This document shows positions 17,673 through 26,372 of a stretch of DNA of 46,740 nucleotides, piece after piece. Position 1 is the stretch's first letter; each line of letters starts with the position of its first letter. The DNA lies in NCBI GenBank assembly GCA_002433485.1, contig DJIF01000069.1, positions 1 through 46,740 of the forward strand, written 5' to 3'. Made by a program: the position numbers and the translations under genes. The notes under the pieces are model-generated. The model ran no database searches, was not told where the DNA came from, and saw only the letters and a program-made list of their open reading frames with translations. Source of the DNA: Deltaproteobacteria bacterium UBA6601 (lineage in GTDB: Bacteria > Myxococcota_A > UBA796 > UBA9615).

Positions 17673-18671
17673 ATGCCCGCGACGCCCGAGGCTGCAGCCT
17701 GCAAGTCACTCATCAGCCCCCTGCTCCTTGCTGTAGTGGTCCTTTTGGGCGTCCTTAGCGGCGGCTGCGCTAGCCCTCAAGCCAGAGGCAACAATGACCT
17801 CGACTCAAGCGATGGCAACGACGCCACCGCGGATCCCAACCCGGTCGCTGAACTGACCGACCCCAGCGACGGCGAGTGCCCCGAAATGGACCACTCAGGC
17901 ATCTCGTCCTTCAGCTCGGCTGGAGTCGAGCGCAAAGTAGGCGTGCTGCTGCCGGATGACCACCAGCCGGGCCTGCCGGTGATCTTCAACTTCCACGGCC
18001 TAACCACCCCCGGCAGCAACCCAATCGAAGGTTCCATGAGTTCGCTGCAGCAGCTCGCCGACGACGAAAATGCAGTGATCTTGATGCCGGAGGCCCGCTC
18101 CATTTCACTGCCGATCATTGGCCCGACTCTTACCTGGGGCTTCCTCGATGACGAACAGCCAGACCTGACCCTGTTTGACGACCTGCGCAGCTGTAGTTCG
18201 AGCCTGCTGGAGGTGGACCTGAAGCGGCTCAGCACCTGGGGCCACAGCGGCGGGGCCCTCTGGTCCAGCGTGCTGCTCATGGAGCGCAGCACCAGCCTGG
18301 CGGCGGTGGTTGAGTTCTCCGGCGGCGCAGACATCAGCATTCCCGGACTCGACGGCCCCTTCATTACCTATTCCACCCCAGAGCGCCAGGTACCGGTGCT
18401 GCTAAGCAGCGGCGGCGACGAGGACACCTGGCCGCAAGGATTCCCCATCGTTGACTTTGAGCTGAGCAGCGACACCCTCGAAGCGGGGCTGGTCGGCGAC
18501 GGCAACCCGGTGGTCCGCTGTCGGCATCAACTGGGTCACTATAATATTCCGGCCCCACTCGCCTCCTTTTCCAATCGCTGGAATCTTGAGCACCAGTTCG
18601 GCCAGGCCTCGCCCTTCACCGAGGGAGACCTGCCCGACAGCTGTCAATGGGTCAGCGCAACTGGCCGCTAA
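17673..18671 (+). CDS. Alpha/beta-hydrolase lipoprotein, feruloyl esterase/PHB depolymerase-like
   Basis: A 332-residue lipoprotein with lipobox LSGGC (Cys32). The mature part is an LpqC-like alpha/beta hydrolase: oxyanion-hole region FNFHGLTTPGSNP (about 106-118), nucleophile elbow WGHSGGALWS with Ser192, and a late His in CRHQLGHYN. Substrates of the family are ester-linked polymers or lipids; here the substrate is unknown. The frame is open from 17541, but the ATG at 17673 is the start: GGAGGG (17663-17668) is 4 nt upstream and the signal peptide begins there. It converges on the Cys-rich lipoprotein gene. Confidence 0.82.
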   Translation: MPATPEAAACKSLISPLLLAVVVLLGVLSGGCASPQARGNNDLDSSDGNDATADPNPVAELTDPSDGECPEMDHSGISSFSSAGVERKVGVLLPDDHQPGLPVIFNFHGLTTPGSNPIEGSMSSLQQLADDENAVILMPEARSISLPIIGPTLTWGFLDDEQPDLTLFDDLRSCSSSLLEVDLKRLSTWGHSGGALWSSVLLMERSTSLAAVVEFSGGADISIPGLDGPFITYSTPERQVPVLLSSGGDEDTWPQGFPIVDFELSSDTLEAGLVGDGNPVVRCRHQLGHYNIPAPLASFSNRWNLEHQFGQASPFTEGDLPDSCQWVSATGR

Positions 18672-18741
18672 ACCGGCACCAGAGCTCGCTAAAAGCAGCT
18701 GGCGCCAGAACCACGACCAGGGCAAACCTGGCGTGACGCCT

Positions 18742-19398
18742 TCAAGGACAGGGAGCGATGCAGGCGCTGCCCAAAACGATGTAGTCCTGAGTGCAGCCCA
18801 CCGGCAGCGGCCGCACGACGATGCTGCACTGGTAACCACCGGGGCACTCACTCTGGTCTTCGCAGCCCACGTAGCAGGTAGGCGTTCCTTCGTACCAGTT
18901 CATACAAAAGCTGCCGACACCACCGCACTCTGAGCTGGACAGCAGCACATCGTCGCAGGTGCTATTGGTGCCCCCGTCATCCCACTCATTGTTACCCAAC
19001 GAACACTCTGAACAGTGCTTACCCGGTGCTGGCTCGCAAGCCCCGCTGCTCTCGTTACAGACCTCGCCGAAGCTACAGTCGAGTAGAGTACTCCTGCAAC
19101 CATAGGGCTGACAGTTGCCGTCCTGGCAGGAGAATCCAGCAAGACAATCGCCGTCGGTCTGGCAGCCCGCTTCACAGCGGTAGTCGCCACCCTCGACGTC
19201 GCAGATGGTGCCAATCTCACAGTCCGCCGCGCTGAGACACTCCACCGCCTCACAGCGGCTGTCGATACAAGCCTCAAGTTGTTCGTCATCGGTCGTACAG
19301 TCACCAGAATCGAAGCAGAAGTCTCCAGGACGGCGTTCCTCGCCCTGGCAGGACACCAGCAGCAGCGAAAACAGCAGTAGAGTGGATAGCCAGCGCAT
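18742..19398 (-). CDS. Cys-rich lipoprotein
   Basis: A 218-residue lipoprotein with lipobox LLVSC (Cys17) followed by about 27 Cys in short repeats such as CFDSGDCTTDDEQLEACIDSR, CLSAADCEIGTICD and CQTDGDCLAGFSC. The C-x5-C-x6/7-C pattern resembles the disulfide-rich knots common in myxobacterial surface proteins. Its function is unknown. The ATG at 19398 overlaps the stop of the upstream VWA gene (TGATG, one shared base), which implies translational coupling and a joint role. A TTG at 19401 is the only nearby alternative start. Confidence 0.82.
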   Translation of the reverse strand: MRWLSTLLLFSLLLVSCQGEERRPGDFCFDSGDCTTDDEQLEACIDSRCEAVECLSAADCEIGTICDVEGGDYRCEAGCQTDGDCLAGFSCQDGNCQPYGCRSTLLDCSFGEVCNESSGACEPAPGKHCSECSLGNNEWDDGGTNSTCDDVLLSSSECGGVGSFCMNWYEGTPTCYVGCEDQSECPGGYQCSIVVRPLPVGCTQDYIVLGSACIAPCP

Positions 19399-20420
19399 CA
19401 ATACAGCTCGTAACGAATGACTAACCTGCTGCCCACCGGGGGGAGCTGGGTGAGATCGGTGAAGCGCACCCGATACTCAAAAGCATCAAGGTCCTGTTCG
19501 TAGACCCAGGGATAGTCAGGACCGTCCTCCTGGGGCAGGACCAGACCTTCAAGATCGGCCTCATCCTCATACAGGGTCAGCTCGAGCGAATCCGGCCGCG
19601 GCTGACGCTCCAAGAGAAAGGTATCCAGCAAGCGAGAGCTGGCCAGCCCCATTCGATTGACGACCTCGGCAAAGTCATCTTCACAAATGGATGCGGCCAC
19701 CCCACCAGTCTGCCGGGCGACGTCAAAGTAGCGATGGGCGGCACGGGCCCCCAGATTTGGATTCAGCGAGTTGAGGCCGCAATCAGCAGGTTCACCCAAC
19801 TCCAGATCCATACCAATAAGCGCCGATGCATTAAAAGAGTCGCGCCGGCGCTGACCGTTTAAATCTCGAAAGAAGTTGATGTAGTCATTCACCCCGTAAT
19901 GGCTGCCATCTTCTTCGTCCGAGACAAAGATGACACTGAGCAGGGCGTCATCACGAAAGAAGCCGGCGTTATCCCCGGCGGTCATGGTCTCTCCCAGGGC
20001 CCGCGCCGCGGCATCGAGACCGCGCTCCGTTGCAGCGCCCTCAATCCCAACCTTCACATTATCGCCAAACACCTCATCTGCATTCTCAGTGTCGCGGCTG
20101 ATCACCGGCACACTGCCCACCAGGCGACCGCTCCGCTCAGGGTCCTCCATGTCGGTAGTGGTGATGCCAATGTGGTAATCGACGTCCGCGACGTCAAAGA
20201 ACTCAACAAAATCGGCAAAACCCTCGCTGAGCTTAACCTGCTCGTCTTCCATAGAGCAGGAGTCATCAACGACCAGCAAGATGTCGACCTCGGTGGGCGG
20301 ACTCTGAAAGCGCACATCGGTGACCCCTGGGCGCACCAGGGTATTCTCATTGCAGGCCACCAACAGCGACAGAGTCGAGACAACCAGAGCCGCAGCGGAC
20401 AAAGGGCGAAGCAGAGACAT
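19398..20420 (-). CDS. VWA-domain lipoprotein (paralogue 2)
   Basis: A 340-residue lipoprotein with lipobox LLVAC (Cys23) and a VWA domain with an intact MIDAS, DDSCS (52-56), plus the strand LSVIFVSDEEDGS. It shares several segments with the lipoprotein encoded at 14947-15999, so the two are paralogues. The ATG at 20420 gives a compact signal peptide; a TTG at 20438 that overlaps the upstream stop is also possible. It is the middle gene of a three-lipoprotein minus-strand operon (20971 to 18742), coupled to the Cys-rich protein downstream. An adhesive or scaffolding surface complex is a reasonable inference. Confidence 0.85.
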   Translation of the reverse strand: MSLLRPLSAAALVVSTLSLLVACNENTLVRPGVTDVRFQSPPTEVDILLVVDDSCSMEDEQVKLSEGFADFVEFFDVADVDYHIGITTTDMEDPERSGRLVGSVPVISRDTENADEVFGDNVKVGIEGAATERGLDAAARALGETMTAGDNAGFFRDDALLSVIFVSDEEDGSHYGVNDYINFFRDLNGQRRRDSFNASALIGMDLELGEPADCGLNSLNPNLGARAAHRYFDVARQTGGVAASICEDDFAEVVNRMGLASSRLLDTFLLERQPRPDSLELTLYEDEADLEGLVLPQEDGPDYPWVYEQDLDAFEYRVRFTDLTQLPPVGSRLVIRYELY

Positions 20421-20434
20421 CGCCGGGAGAGTAG

Positions 20435-20971
20435 TCAAAGTACGCCGGCCATGCCAGCACGGATCAGATTGACCTGCAGTTCCTGGGCCACCGATCGACC
20501 ATCCTGGAGCTCAACATCGATGGCCAGCAGCGCATCTATCCCCAGGTCGATGCCCTCGAGCATGGTGAAGTCCGTATAGTCATCGCTGAACTCAACCCGG
20601 CGATTGCGCGAGAGCAGGGCGCCATCATCCTGACACAGGGCGGCGAGCATTCGAGTGCCCGGGGCTGTGAGCTGTGCTGCTTCCTCCGTGCCGCGAAAGA
20701 TCTGCACATCGGCGGTTGAGTAGGCCCCAACATCAGCGGCCAGGCCTGTGAGGCGGATGTTCACCTCAATCATCAGGCCCCAGCCCTGCGAGCCCGGGGC
20801 CACCAACACCTCACTGCCCGCCTCAATAGCCTCCCAGCCCTCCATGCTCGCATGCCCGAGCGCAACCGAGAGATCCTCTTCAAGATCGCCACAGGTAGTT
20901 GGTTCACAGGCAGCGAGCACCCCGCTCAACAGGACCACAACCACGGCAACAACAAAGCTTTGAATGTGCAT
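20435..20971 (-). CDS. Small lipoprotein of unknown function
   Basis: A 178-residue lipoprotein with lipobox VLAAC (Cys22). The mature part contains CGDLEEDLSVALG and a predicted beta-sandwich (WGLMIEVNIRLTGL, DVQIFRG, AIDVELQDG). No known family was recognised. It is first in the operon with the VWA and Cys-rich lipoproteins; its stop lies 14 bp upstream of the preferred VWA start, or overlaps the alternative one. The start is the ATG at 20971; a TTG at 20989 would add six residues. Confidence 0.75.
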   Translation of the reverse strand: MHIQSFVVAVVVVLLSGVLAACEPTTCGDLEEDLSVALGHASMEGWEAIEAGSEVLVAPGSQGWGLMIEVNIRLTGLAADVGAYSTADVQIFRGTEEAAQLTAPGTRMLAALCQDDGALLSRNRRVEFSDDYTDFTMLEGIDLGIDALLAIDVELQDGRSVAQELQVNLIRAGMAGVL

Positions 20972-21089
20972 AAGACGACAGCTCAGCAAGAACCGGACCA
21001 GACTGCAGGGTCAGGCAAGGCCCCTGCACACACCATAGTTCAGCCCACGTTGCGAGGGATCTCCTCAGCAAGGCAAAATCAACGCGACG

Positions 21090-21115
21090 GCCGCGGGGCC
21101 TGCAGGCCCCGCGGC
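21090..21115. repeat. 26-bp perfect palindrome upstream of the SGNH gene
   Basis: The sequence from 21090 to 21115 equals its own reverse complement, centred on CTGCAG and made of GCCGCGGGGC-type arms. It ends 14 bp before the TTG start of the SGNH hydrolase and directly abuts its GGGAG ribosome site, within the divergent region 20972-21129. It may be a dimeric operator, or an RNA stem that limits access to the ribosome site. Confidence 0.85.
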
Positions 21116-21129
21116 GGGAGATCAGGCCC

Positions 21130-22605
21130 TTGCGCAAGAAAACTTCCCTGGCCCGACTGCTTGCCTTCGCCGCGCTTACCGCGACGGCCAGCCTGTGGGT
21201 GGGAAACGAGCTTATCGAGTGGCTTGAGCGACGCGGAACAATCGACACTCAGATCCAGGGCGAACAGGTACAGAGCGTTGACGAAGCGGTGTTCGAAACC
21301 AAGGGTCCCTGGTACCAGACATCTACCTACGGCGAAGGCAGCCTGACCTCATCCAGGTTCGCCCGCGACAAGGGCGAGCGCTGGCGGATGTTTGTCCTTG
21401 GCGGGTCCTTCGCGATGGGAACCCCATACGTCAATGGCGAGGTCCCGCAAAGCGGCTCTGAAGGCGGCATAAGCTCCTGGATCCAGGCCGACCTCGGCGC
21501 TCGGTTTCCGGGGCAGATTGAGATTGTCAACGCCGCAGCTGGGGGCCAGGACTCAAGACGCGTCCTGGAGATCGGCGCAGAGGTCATGAGGCTGGACCCC
21601 GACGTCCTGCTCATTGCCATGGGCAACAACGAGGGCAACCTCGGCGAAGATCAGGTCCGCCAGCAACTTCGCAAACTGGGAGGCTACCGACTGCTCCGCA
21701 AAATACTGCTGGGAAGCGCGCAGACCCCCGGCAGCTGGTTTACACCACAGGACGTAGACAGCGAGCAGCTGCGCCTCGGTTTTGAACGACGACTTAGGAA
21801 ATTCCTGGAACGCGCTGCGCTAGCGCAGGTCCCAGTGCTGCTCGCCGCCATGCCCATTAACCTTGGCTACCTGGGCTTTGAGCCAGGCAAGCTGCTACAG
21901 GGTCAGGACTGGCCGCCCTTAGGGGGCGACTGCGAAGTGGGCATTCGGACCTTTGAGGCGCAGCGCTTTACCGAGAGCATCGAAGCACTGCGCAGCTGCA
22001 AAGCCGGACCAAGCTCACAACAACCGCCACCACTGGGCAGCTATCTTGCCCTCGCCAAACTTGAGAGCGGCGCGGGCCTCAACAAGCAGGACCAACTGGC
22101 GTTGCGGGATAGCCACGGTGACTGCGTCAGCAAAGGAATAGAAAGCTACTACTCAGGATTTTACCAACGCAGCATCGAGGAACTACAGCGCTGCGACGAG
22201 GTCGCCCATGCGCTGAGCTGGATCGGCAGAGCCCGGCGCAAAGCTGGCGACCTGGAAGGGGCCCGCAATGCGCTCCAGCAGGCCTGCGAGCTACTGCCCC
22301 ACAACCGCACTCGACCCTCGCTCAACCAGATCGTGCGCAAACTCAGCGATGAACTGGACCATGTCCACCTCGTGGACCTCGAAGCTGCGGCAAATCGACT
22401 TGCTGCCGAGTTGGGCGATGGAATACCCGACTCGGAGCAGTTCCTCGACTACTGCCACATGAACTGGCGCGGCTATGCAGCCATGGCAGACGAGGTTCTA
22501 CTGCGCCTTAAGCAGCTGGGCGTTGGGCCGCCAGGCAAGGAACTGGGCCTGCCTCCCAGTCAGGAGCAACTCCGCGAACTGTTCAAACTGCCAGCATTGC
22601 AGTAG
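21130..22605 (+). CDS. SGNH/GDSL-type hydrolase with TPR-like insert
   Basis: A 491-residue protein with an N-terminal membrane anchor or signal (about residues 9-27). SGNH blocks are visible: block I VLGGSFAMGTP (Ser93), block II Gly in AAGGQDSRR, block III MGNNEGN (Asn166/167) and the C-terminal Asp-x2-His in DYCHMN. Between blocks III and V lies a helical region with TPR-like pairs (ARRKAGDLEGARNALQQAC). Such SGNH-TPR proteins are esterases or acetyl-handling enzymes at the envelope, but the substrate is unknown. The start is TTG at 21130, with GGGAG nine nt upstream; no ATG fits better. A degenerate histidine kinase gene follows after 135 bp. Confidence 0.78.
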   Translation: MRKKTSLARLLAFAALTATASLWVGNELIEWLERRGTIDTQIQGEQVQSVDEAVFETKGPWYQTSTYGEGSLTSSRFARDKGERWRMFVLGGSFAMGTPYVNGEVPQSGSEGGISSWIQADLGARFPGQIEIVNAAAGGQDSRRVLEIGAEVMRLDPDVLLIAMGNNEGNLGEDQVRQQLRKLGGYRLLRKILLGSAQTPGSWFTPQDVDSEQLRLGFERRLRKFLERAALAQVPVLLAAMPINLGYLGFEPGKLLQGQDWPPLGGDCEVGIRTFEAQRFTESIEALRSCKAGPSSQQPPPLGSYLALAKLESGAGLNKQDQLALRDSHGDCVSKGIESYYSGFYQRSIEELQRCDEVAHALSWIGRARRKAGDLEGARNALQQACELLPHNRTRPSLNQIVRKLSDELDHVHLVDLEAAANRLAAELGDGIPDSEQFLDYCHMNWRGYAAMADEVLLRLKQLGVGPPGKELGLPPSQEQLRELFKLPALQ

Positions 22606-22740
22606 CCAAAACTTGCGATCGCTGATCCTACGGCCTAATAGTGAAGCCCACCGCATCGAGCTTCGGGGGATTCGAGGGCTTGAGCTGCGGGATACCAGTT
22701 GGTGAGCGCAAGCACAGGGCTTGGCGGAGGTGGAGGCCTC

Positions 22741-23664
22741 ATGAGAACCAGCAGAAGGACGGCAGTGCCGGCAGCAGAGCAGCCCGCTGTCAACGAGGCA
22801 AGCGACCATCACCGGCGCGCTCTCGCCGCTCTTCATCATGGCGTCGCGGTGATCGACACAGCGGGCTCCATCCTCTACCTCAATCCAGCAGGCAGCCGGC
22901 TGCTGGGCCGAGACCTACTTGAGAGCAGAGAGCTGAAACTCGCTGATCTGCTGGTCCTGCCCCAAAACGCTGAGAAAGACCGCGAGGAAAAACTCCCCCG
23001 GCCGCTTCAAGAGGCCATCTCAGTTCAGCGGCTCCTGACCACGGCCAGCGGCAGGCCCGTGCCGGTCCTGCTCTCGGTAGCACCCATCAGCGAGGAGGAC
23101 GGCAGCGCACAGCAGTGGGTCTGCAGCATCCACAGTGCGGCAGGCGTCCGCAACGACCGACGCTGGCTTGCCACCCAGCAGGAGCCCGCGGTGCCCCTAT
23201 CGCTACCAAGTCTGACCCAGGAAATCATTGACTACCACCAGGACACCGCCAACGGTGCCGAGGTCGCCATCGAACTCGACGCCAGCCCTTCCCTGCCGAG
23301 CTGGGTCAGGGGGCCCAGATCCTCCATTCAGAGCATCCTCCACGCCCTCATTGAGGCCGGATTGCAGTGGACCGAGAACAGTAAGTTGCGCATGGTCGTC
23401 AACGCTGTCGTTTCTCCGGTGACCCGCAAAGCAGTGGTCCGTTTCCGCTTGGAGAGCAGCGAAGGGGAGTTAGATGAGCAGAAGCTGAGGTCCAGCTTTG
23501 ACGGGGACGTAGAAGACTCATTGAGCCCGGACGACGGACCACCGAATCTGCGCGGGGCGATTGCCCTCGCCCGGAGTCTCGGAGGCGACCTCGGCCTGCA
23601 TCGGGAGACCAACGGCTGCTTTGTGGCCCGTCTATGGCTAGAGTTGGCCCTGGACCACGAATAA
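22741..23664 (+). CDS. PAS protein with degenerate histidine-kinase ATPase domain
   Basis: A 307-residue cytoplasmic protein. Residues 25-140 form a PAS domain of the NtrB type (ALHHGVAVIDTAGSILYLNPAG, LLGRDL). The C-terminal half aligns with a HATPase_c fold (SSIQSILHALIEAGLQWTE, ALARSLGGDLGL, FVARLWLEL). The phosphoacceptor His box is missing, the N-box Asn pattern is lost, and the DxGxG and GxGxG loops are absent, so catalysis is unlikely. It may act as a sensor or scaffold for another kinase. The ATG at 22741 has GGAGG (22732-22736) 4 nt upstream. No response regulator is adjacent. Confidence 0.72.
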   Translation: MRTSRRTAVPAAEQPAVNEASDHHRRALAALHHGVAVIDTAGSILYLNPAGSRLLGRDLLESRELKLADLLVLPQNAEKDREEKLPRPLQEAISVQRLLTTASGRPVPVLLSVAPISEEDGSAQQWVCSIHSAAGVRNDRRWLATQQEPAVPLSLPSLTQEIIDYHQDTANGAEVAIELDASPSLPSWVRGPRSSIQSILHALIEAGLQWTENSKLRMVVNAVVSPVTRKAVVRFRLESSEGELDEQKLRSSFDGDVEDSLSPDDGPPNLRGAIALARSLGGDLGLHRETNGCFVARLWLELALDHE

Positions 23665-23861
23665 CCAGATTGCGGTCGACTAAAGGCCCACAGCCCTTGC
23701 TCTCCCCGCCTCAGACTGAAGCACCCTGACCGGCTGGCTCGCTCAGCGAAGCCAGGAGCTAAAGAAGCACAGAGTTCCAGATCATCGACTCCCAGGCAGA
23801 GAATGGCGTAGGCGCAGAGCCGCAGCTTGCCCGAGGCTGAGAAAGAAGCCAGACTCCCGCG

Positions 23862-25046
23862 ATGCAGGGCGACAACAACAGGACTGCTCGGCCCGGACCA
23901 GCGGCAGCGCGAAGGGTAGCAATCAAGGTCGGCACGCGGGTTCTAACGGACGGCCCGCAGGGTAGCAGTGCCGCACAGATAGCGAGCCTGGTTCGCGACG
24001 CGGCGGCGGCCGTTCGTGAAGGTCGCGAGGTCATCCTGATCAGTTCCGGGGCGGTTGGACTGGGGCAGAGCGCCCTGGGGCTGCAGGAGCCCGTCACAGA
24101 GCTGGTTGACCGGCAGGCCTGCGCTGCGGTCGGCCAAAGCCGGCTGATGTCTCTCTACCAGGGCTGCTTTGCAGCGGAGGGAATGCTCTGCGCTCAGGTG
24201 CTGCTCACCGAGGCGGACTTCGAAGACCGCATCCGCTACCTCAATCTACGCGGGACTCTCGCGGCCCTGCTCCGTCGAGGCTGCATTCCCATCATCAACG
24301 AGAACGACGTCGTCTCCAATGAGGGGTTGGCCTATCTGGAAGGTGATGAGCGGCCCATCTTCAGAGACAACGACCGACTCGCAGCACTGGTGGCCAGCAA
24401 GCTCGACGCCGGCCTGTTGATCCTGCTCACCGATGTCAGTGGCCTCTACGATCGTGATCCGAACCTCCACCCGCAAGCACAGCTGCTTGAGCGCGTCGAT
24501 GCCAGCGACGAAGACGGCGTCGCCGCACTCGCCGGCGGCCCCGGACCTGGTGGCCGCGGCGGGATGAAGAGCAAGGTGCTCGCCGCAGCGATCGCGGCGC
24601 GAGCCGGGGCGCACGCGATCATTGCCTCGGGCAAAGACCCAAACAACCTCAGTCGAATCCTCAATGGAGAGCCCATTGGTAGTTGGTTCCCGGCCCGTGG
24701 AGCGCTGCCGGCAAGGCAGCGCTGGATTGGTTACGCCGCAGCACCGCGCGGCACACTGCAGTTGGATCAGGGCGCAGTCGAGGCGCTGCGCGAGCGAGGG
24801 GCCTCGCTGCTGGCTGTTGGAGTGTGCAAAGTACAGGGTGACTTCCTAGCGGGTGATGTGGTCGAGTTACATGACCCAGATGGCCAGCTCATCGGCCGCG
24901 GGATGTGCTATTGCGACGCTGCAGAGGCGCGACTATGGCGCGCAGGCCAACGCCCAGCCGGGGCACGCAACCACCACGCGCTGGTCCACCGTGACCTGTT
25001 GGTGCTGTTCCCGCAGGTAGCTGACCGTGGAGATAGCTGCACATGA
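23862..25046 (+). CDS. proB: Glutamate 5-kinase ProB with PUA domain
   Basis: First step of proline synthesis: ATP-dependent phosphorylation of glutamate to gamma-glutamyl phosphate. The 394-residue protein has the amino-acid-kinase domain (VAIKVGTRVLTDG, LISSGAVGLGQ, IINENDVV, FRDNDRLAALVASKLDA, LLTDVSGLYDRDP, GGMKSKVLAA) and a C-terminal PUA domain from about residue 285. An N-terminal extension of about 17 polar residues precedes the core. The start ATG is at 23862. Its stop overlaps the proA start (ATGA at 25043-25046), as expected for channelling of the unstable intermediate. Feedback inhibition by proline is normal for this family. Confidence 0.95.
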   Translation: MQGDNNRTARPGPAAARRVAIKVGTRVLTDGPQGSSAAQIASLVRDAAAAVREGREVILISSGAVGLGQSALGLQEPVTELVDRQACAAVGQSRLMSLYQGCFAAEGMLCAQVLLTEADFEDRIRYLNLRGTLAALLRRGCIPIINENDVVSNEGLAYLEGDERPIFRDNDRLAALVASKLDAGLLILLTDVSGLYDRDPNLHPQAQLLERVDASDEDGVAALAGGPGPGGRGGMKSKVLAAAIAARAGAHAIIASGKDPNNLSRILNGEPIGSWFPARGALPARQRWIGYAAAPRGTLQLDQGAVEALRERGASLLAVGVCKVQGDFLAGDVVELHDPDGQLIGRGMCYCDAAEARLWRAGQRPAGARNHHALVHRDLLVLFPQVADRGDSCT

Positions 25047-26344
25047 CCATAGAGCAAGCAAAACAAAGAGCGCATGCGGCCCGCAGCGGGCAGCGGAGTC
25101 TGGCGCGCGCTAGCGGAGCGCAGCGAAGCCGGGTACTGGAGCAGCTCGCAACCCTCCTTGAAGTGCGCAGCCAGGACCTGCTGGCGGCCAACCAAAAGGA
25201 CCTCGATAGCGCCCTCAAGCAGGGCCTTGCAGCGCCGCTGATGGCGCGCCTTTCCCTTACCGAAAAGAAGCTCATGACCCTGATTCAGGGGGTTCGTGAG
25301 CTGGCAAATCGAGCGGACCCCCTAGGGCAAACTCTAAGACGCACCGAGTTGGATACAGACCTCGAACTACGCCAGGTCAGCAGCGCTCTGGGAGTGCTGC
25401 TGGTGATCTTCGAGAGTCGGCCCGATGCGGTGATCCAGATCGGTAGCCTGGCGCTGCGCTCTGGCAATGCGGCCCTGCTCAAAGGAGGCTCAGAGGCGCT
25501 GTGGTCCAACCGGGCGCTGGTGGCCTGCCTACGCGATGCCCTGAGCAAAGAGCAGCTGAACAATGACGCGATCATCGGCATCGAGGGCCGCGAAGCTGTG
25601 CAGTCCCTACTCCAACAGGACCAGCTTATTGACCTGGTGATTCCACGCGGCTCTGGGAAGCTCGTGCGCAGTATCCAGGACACTACCCGCATCCCGGTGC
25701 TCGGCCATGCGGAAGGGATCTGCCATACCTTCATCGACGCAGCGGCGGATCTCAACATGGCCATCAAGCTGAGCGTCGACGGCAAGTGCGACTATCCGGC
25801 CGCCTGTAATGCCACTGAGACCCTTTTGGTCCACCAGAGCTTTCTCCCACATCTACCAGCCCTGGGCAGCGCACTCTTGCAACAGGGTGTTGAACTGCGC
25901 TGTGATCAGCGAGCTCGCGAGCTACTGCCAAAAAGTCTGGTTGCGGAAGCCCGCGACTGGGCTACCGAATACGGCGACCTGCGGCTATCGATTCGAGTAG
26001 TCAACAACGTCGAGCAGGCCATCGAGCACATTCACCACTACGGCAGCGGACACACCGAGGTCATCGTCACCGAAGACCCTGTAGCAGCAGCCTGCTTCCT
26101 GGCCGAGGTGGACGCTGCCTCGGTGTTCCACAATGCCAGCTCCCGCTTCGCCGATGGTTTCCGCTACGGAATGGGAGCAGAAGTTGGCATCAGCACCTCG
26201 CGGATTCACGCTCGCGGACCAGTCGGCGTAGAAGGGTTGCTTACCCACCGCTGGCTGCTGCGAGGCAAGGGCCAGGGAGCCGCGGAGTACAGCTCAGGAG
26301 AGCGCAGCTTCCAACATCGCGAACTCCCCCTCAGCAGCGACTGA
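25043..26344 (+). CDS. proA: Gamma-glutamyl phosphate reductase ProA
   Basis: NADPH-dependent reduction of gamma-glutamyl phosphate to glutamate semialdehyde, the second proline step. The 433-residue length fits the family. Visible signatures are IFESRPDAVIQIGSLALRSGN, the catalytic-Cys region GKCDYPAACNATETLLVH, HYGSGHTEVIVTED and ASSRFADGFRYGMGAE with GISTSRIHARGPVG. The gene overlaps proB by 4 bp (ATGA). proC is not in the window. It converges on the aldehyde dehydrogenase gene with a 28-bp gap. Confidence 0.97.
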   Translation: MTIEQAKQRAHAARSGQRSLARASGAQRSRVLEQLATLLEVRSQDLLAANQKDLDSALKQGLAAPLMARLSLTEKKLMTLIQGVRELANRADPLGQTLRRTELDTDLELRQVSSALGVLLVIFESRPDAVIQIGSLALRSGNAALLKGGSEALWSNRALVACLRDALSKEQLNNDAIIGIEGREAVQSLLQQDQLIDLVIPRGSGKLVRSIQDTTRIPVLGHAEGICHTFIDAAADLNMAIKLSVDGKCDYPAACNATETLLVHQSFLPHLPALGSALLQQGVELRCDQRARELLPKSLVAEARDWATEYGDLRLSIRVVNNVEQAIEHIHHYGSGHTEVIVTEDPVAAACFLAEVDAASVFHNASSRFADGFRYGMGAEVGISTSRIHARGPVGVEGLLTHRWLLRGKGQGAAEYSSGERSFQHRELPLSSD

Positions 26345-26372
26345 GGCGCGCCAACGAAGCCAGCTCTAATCA

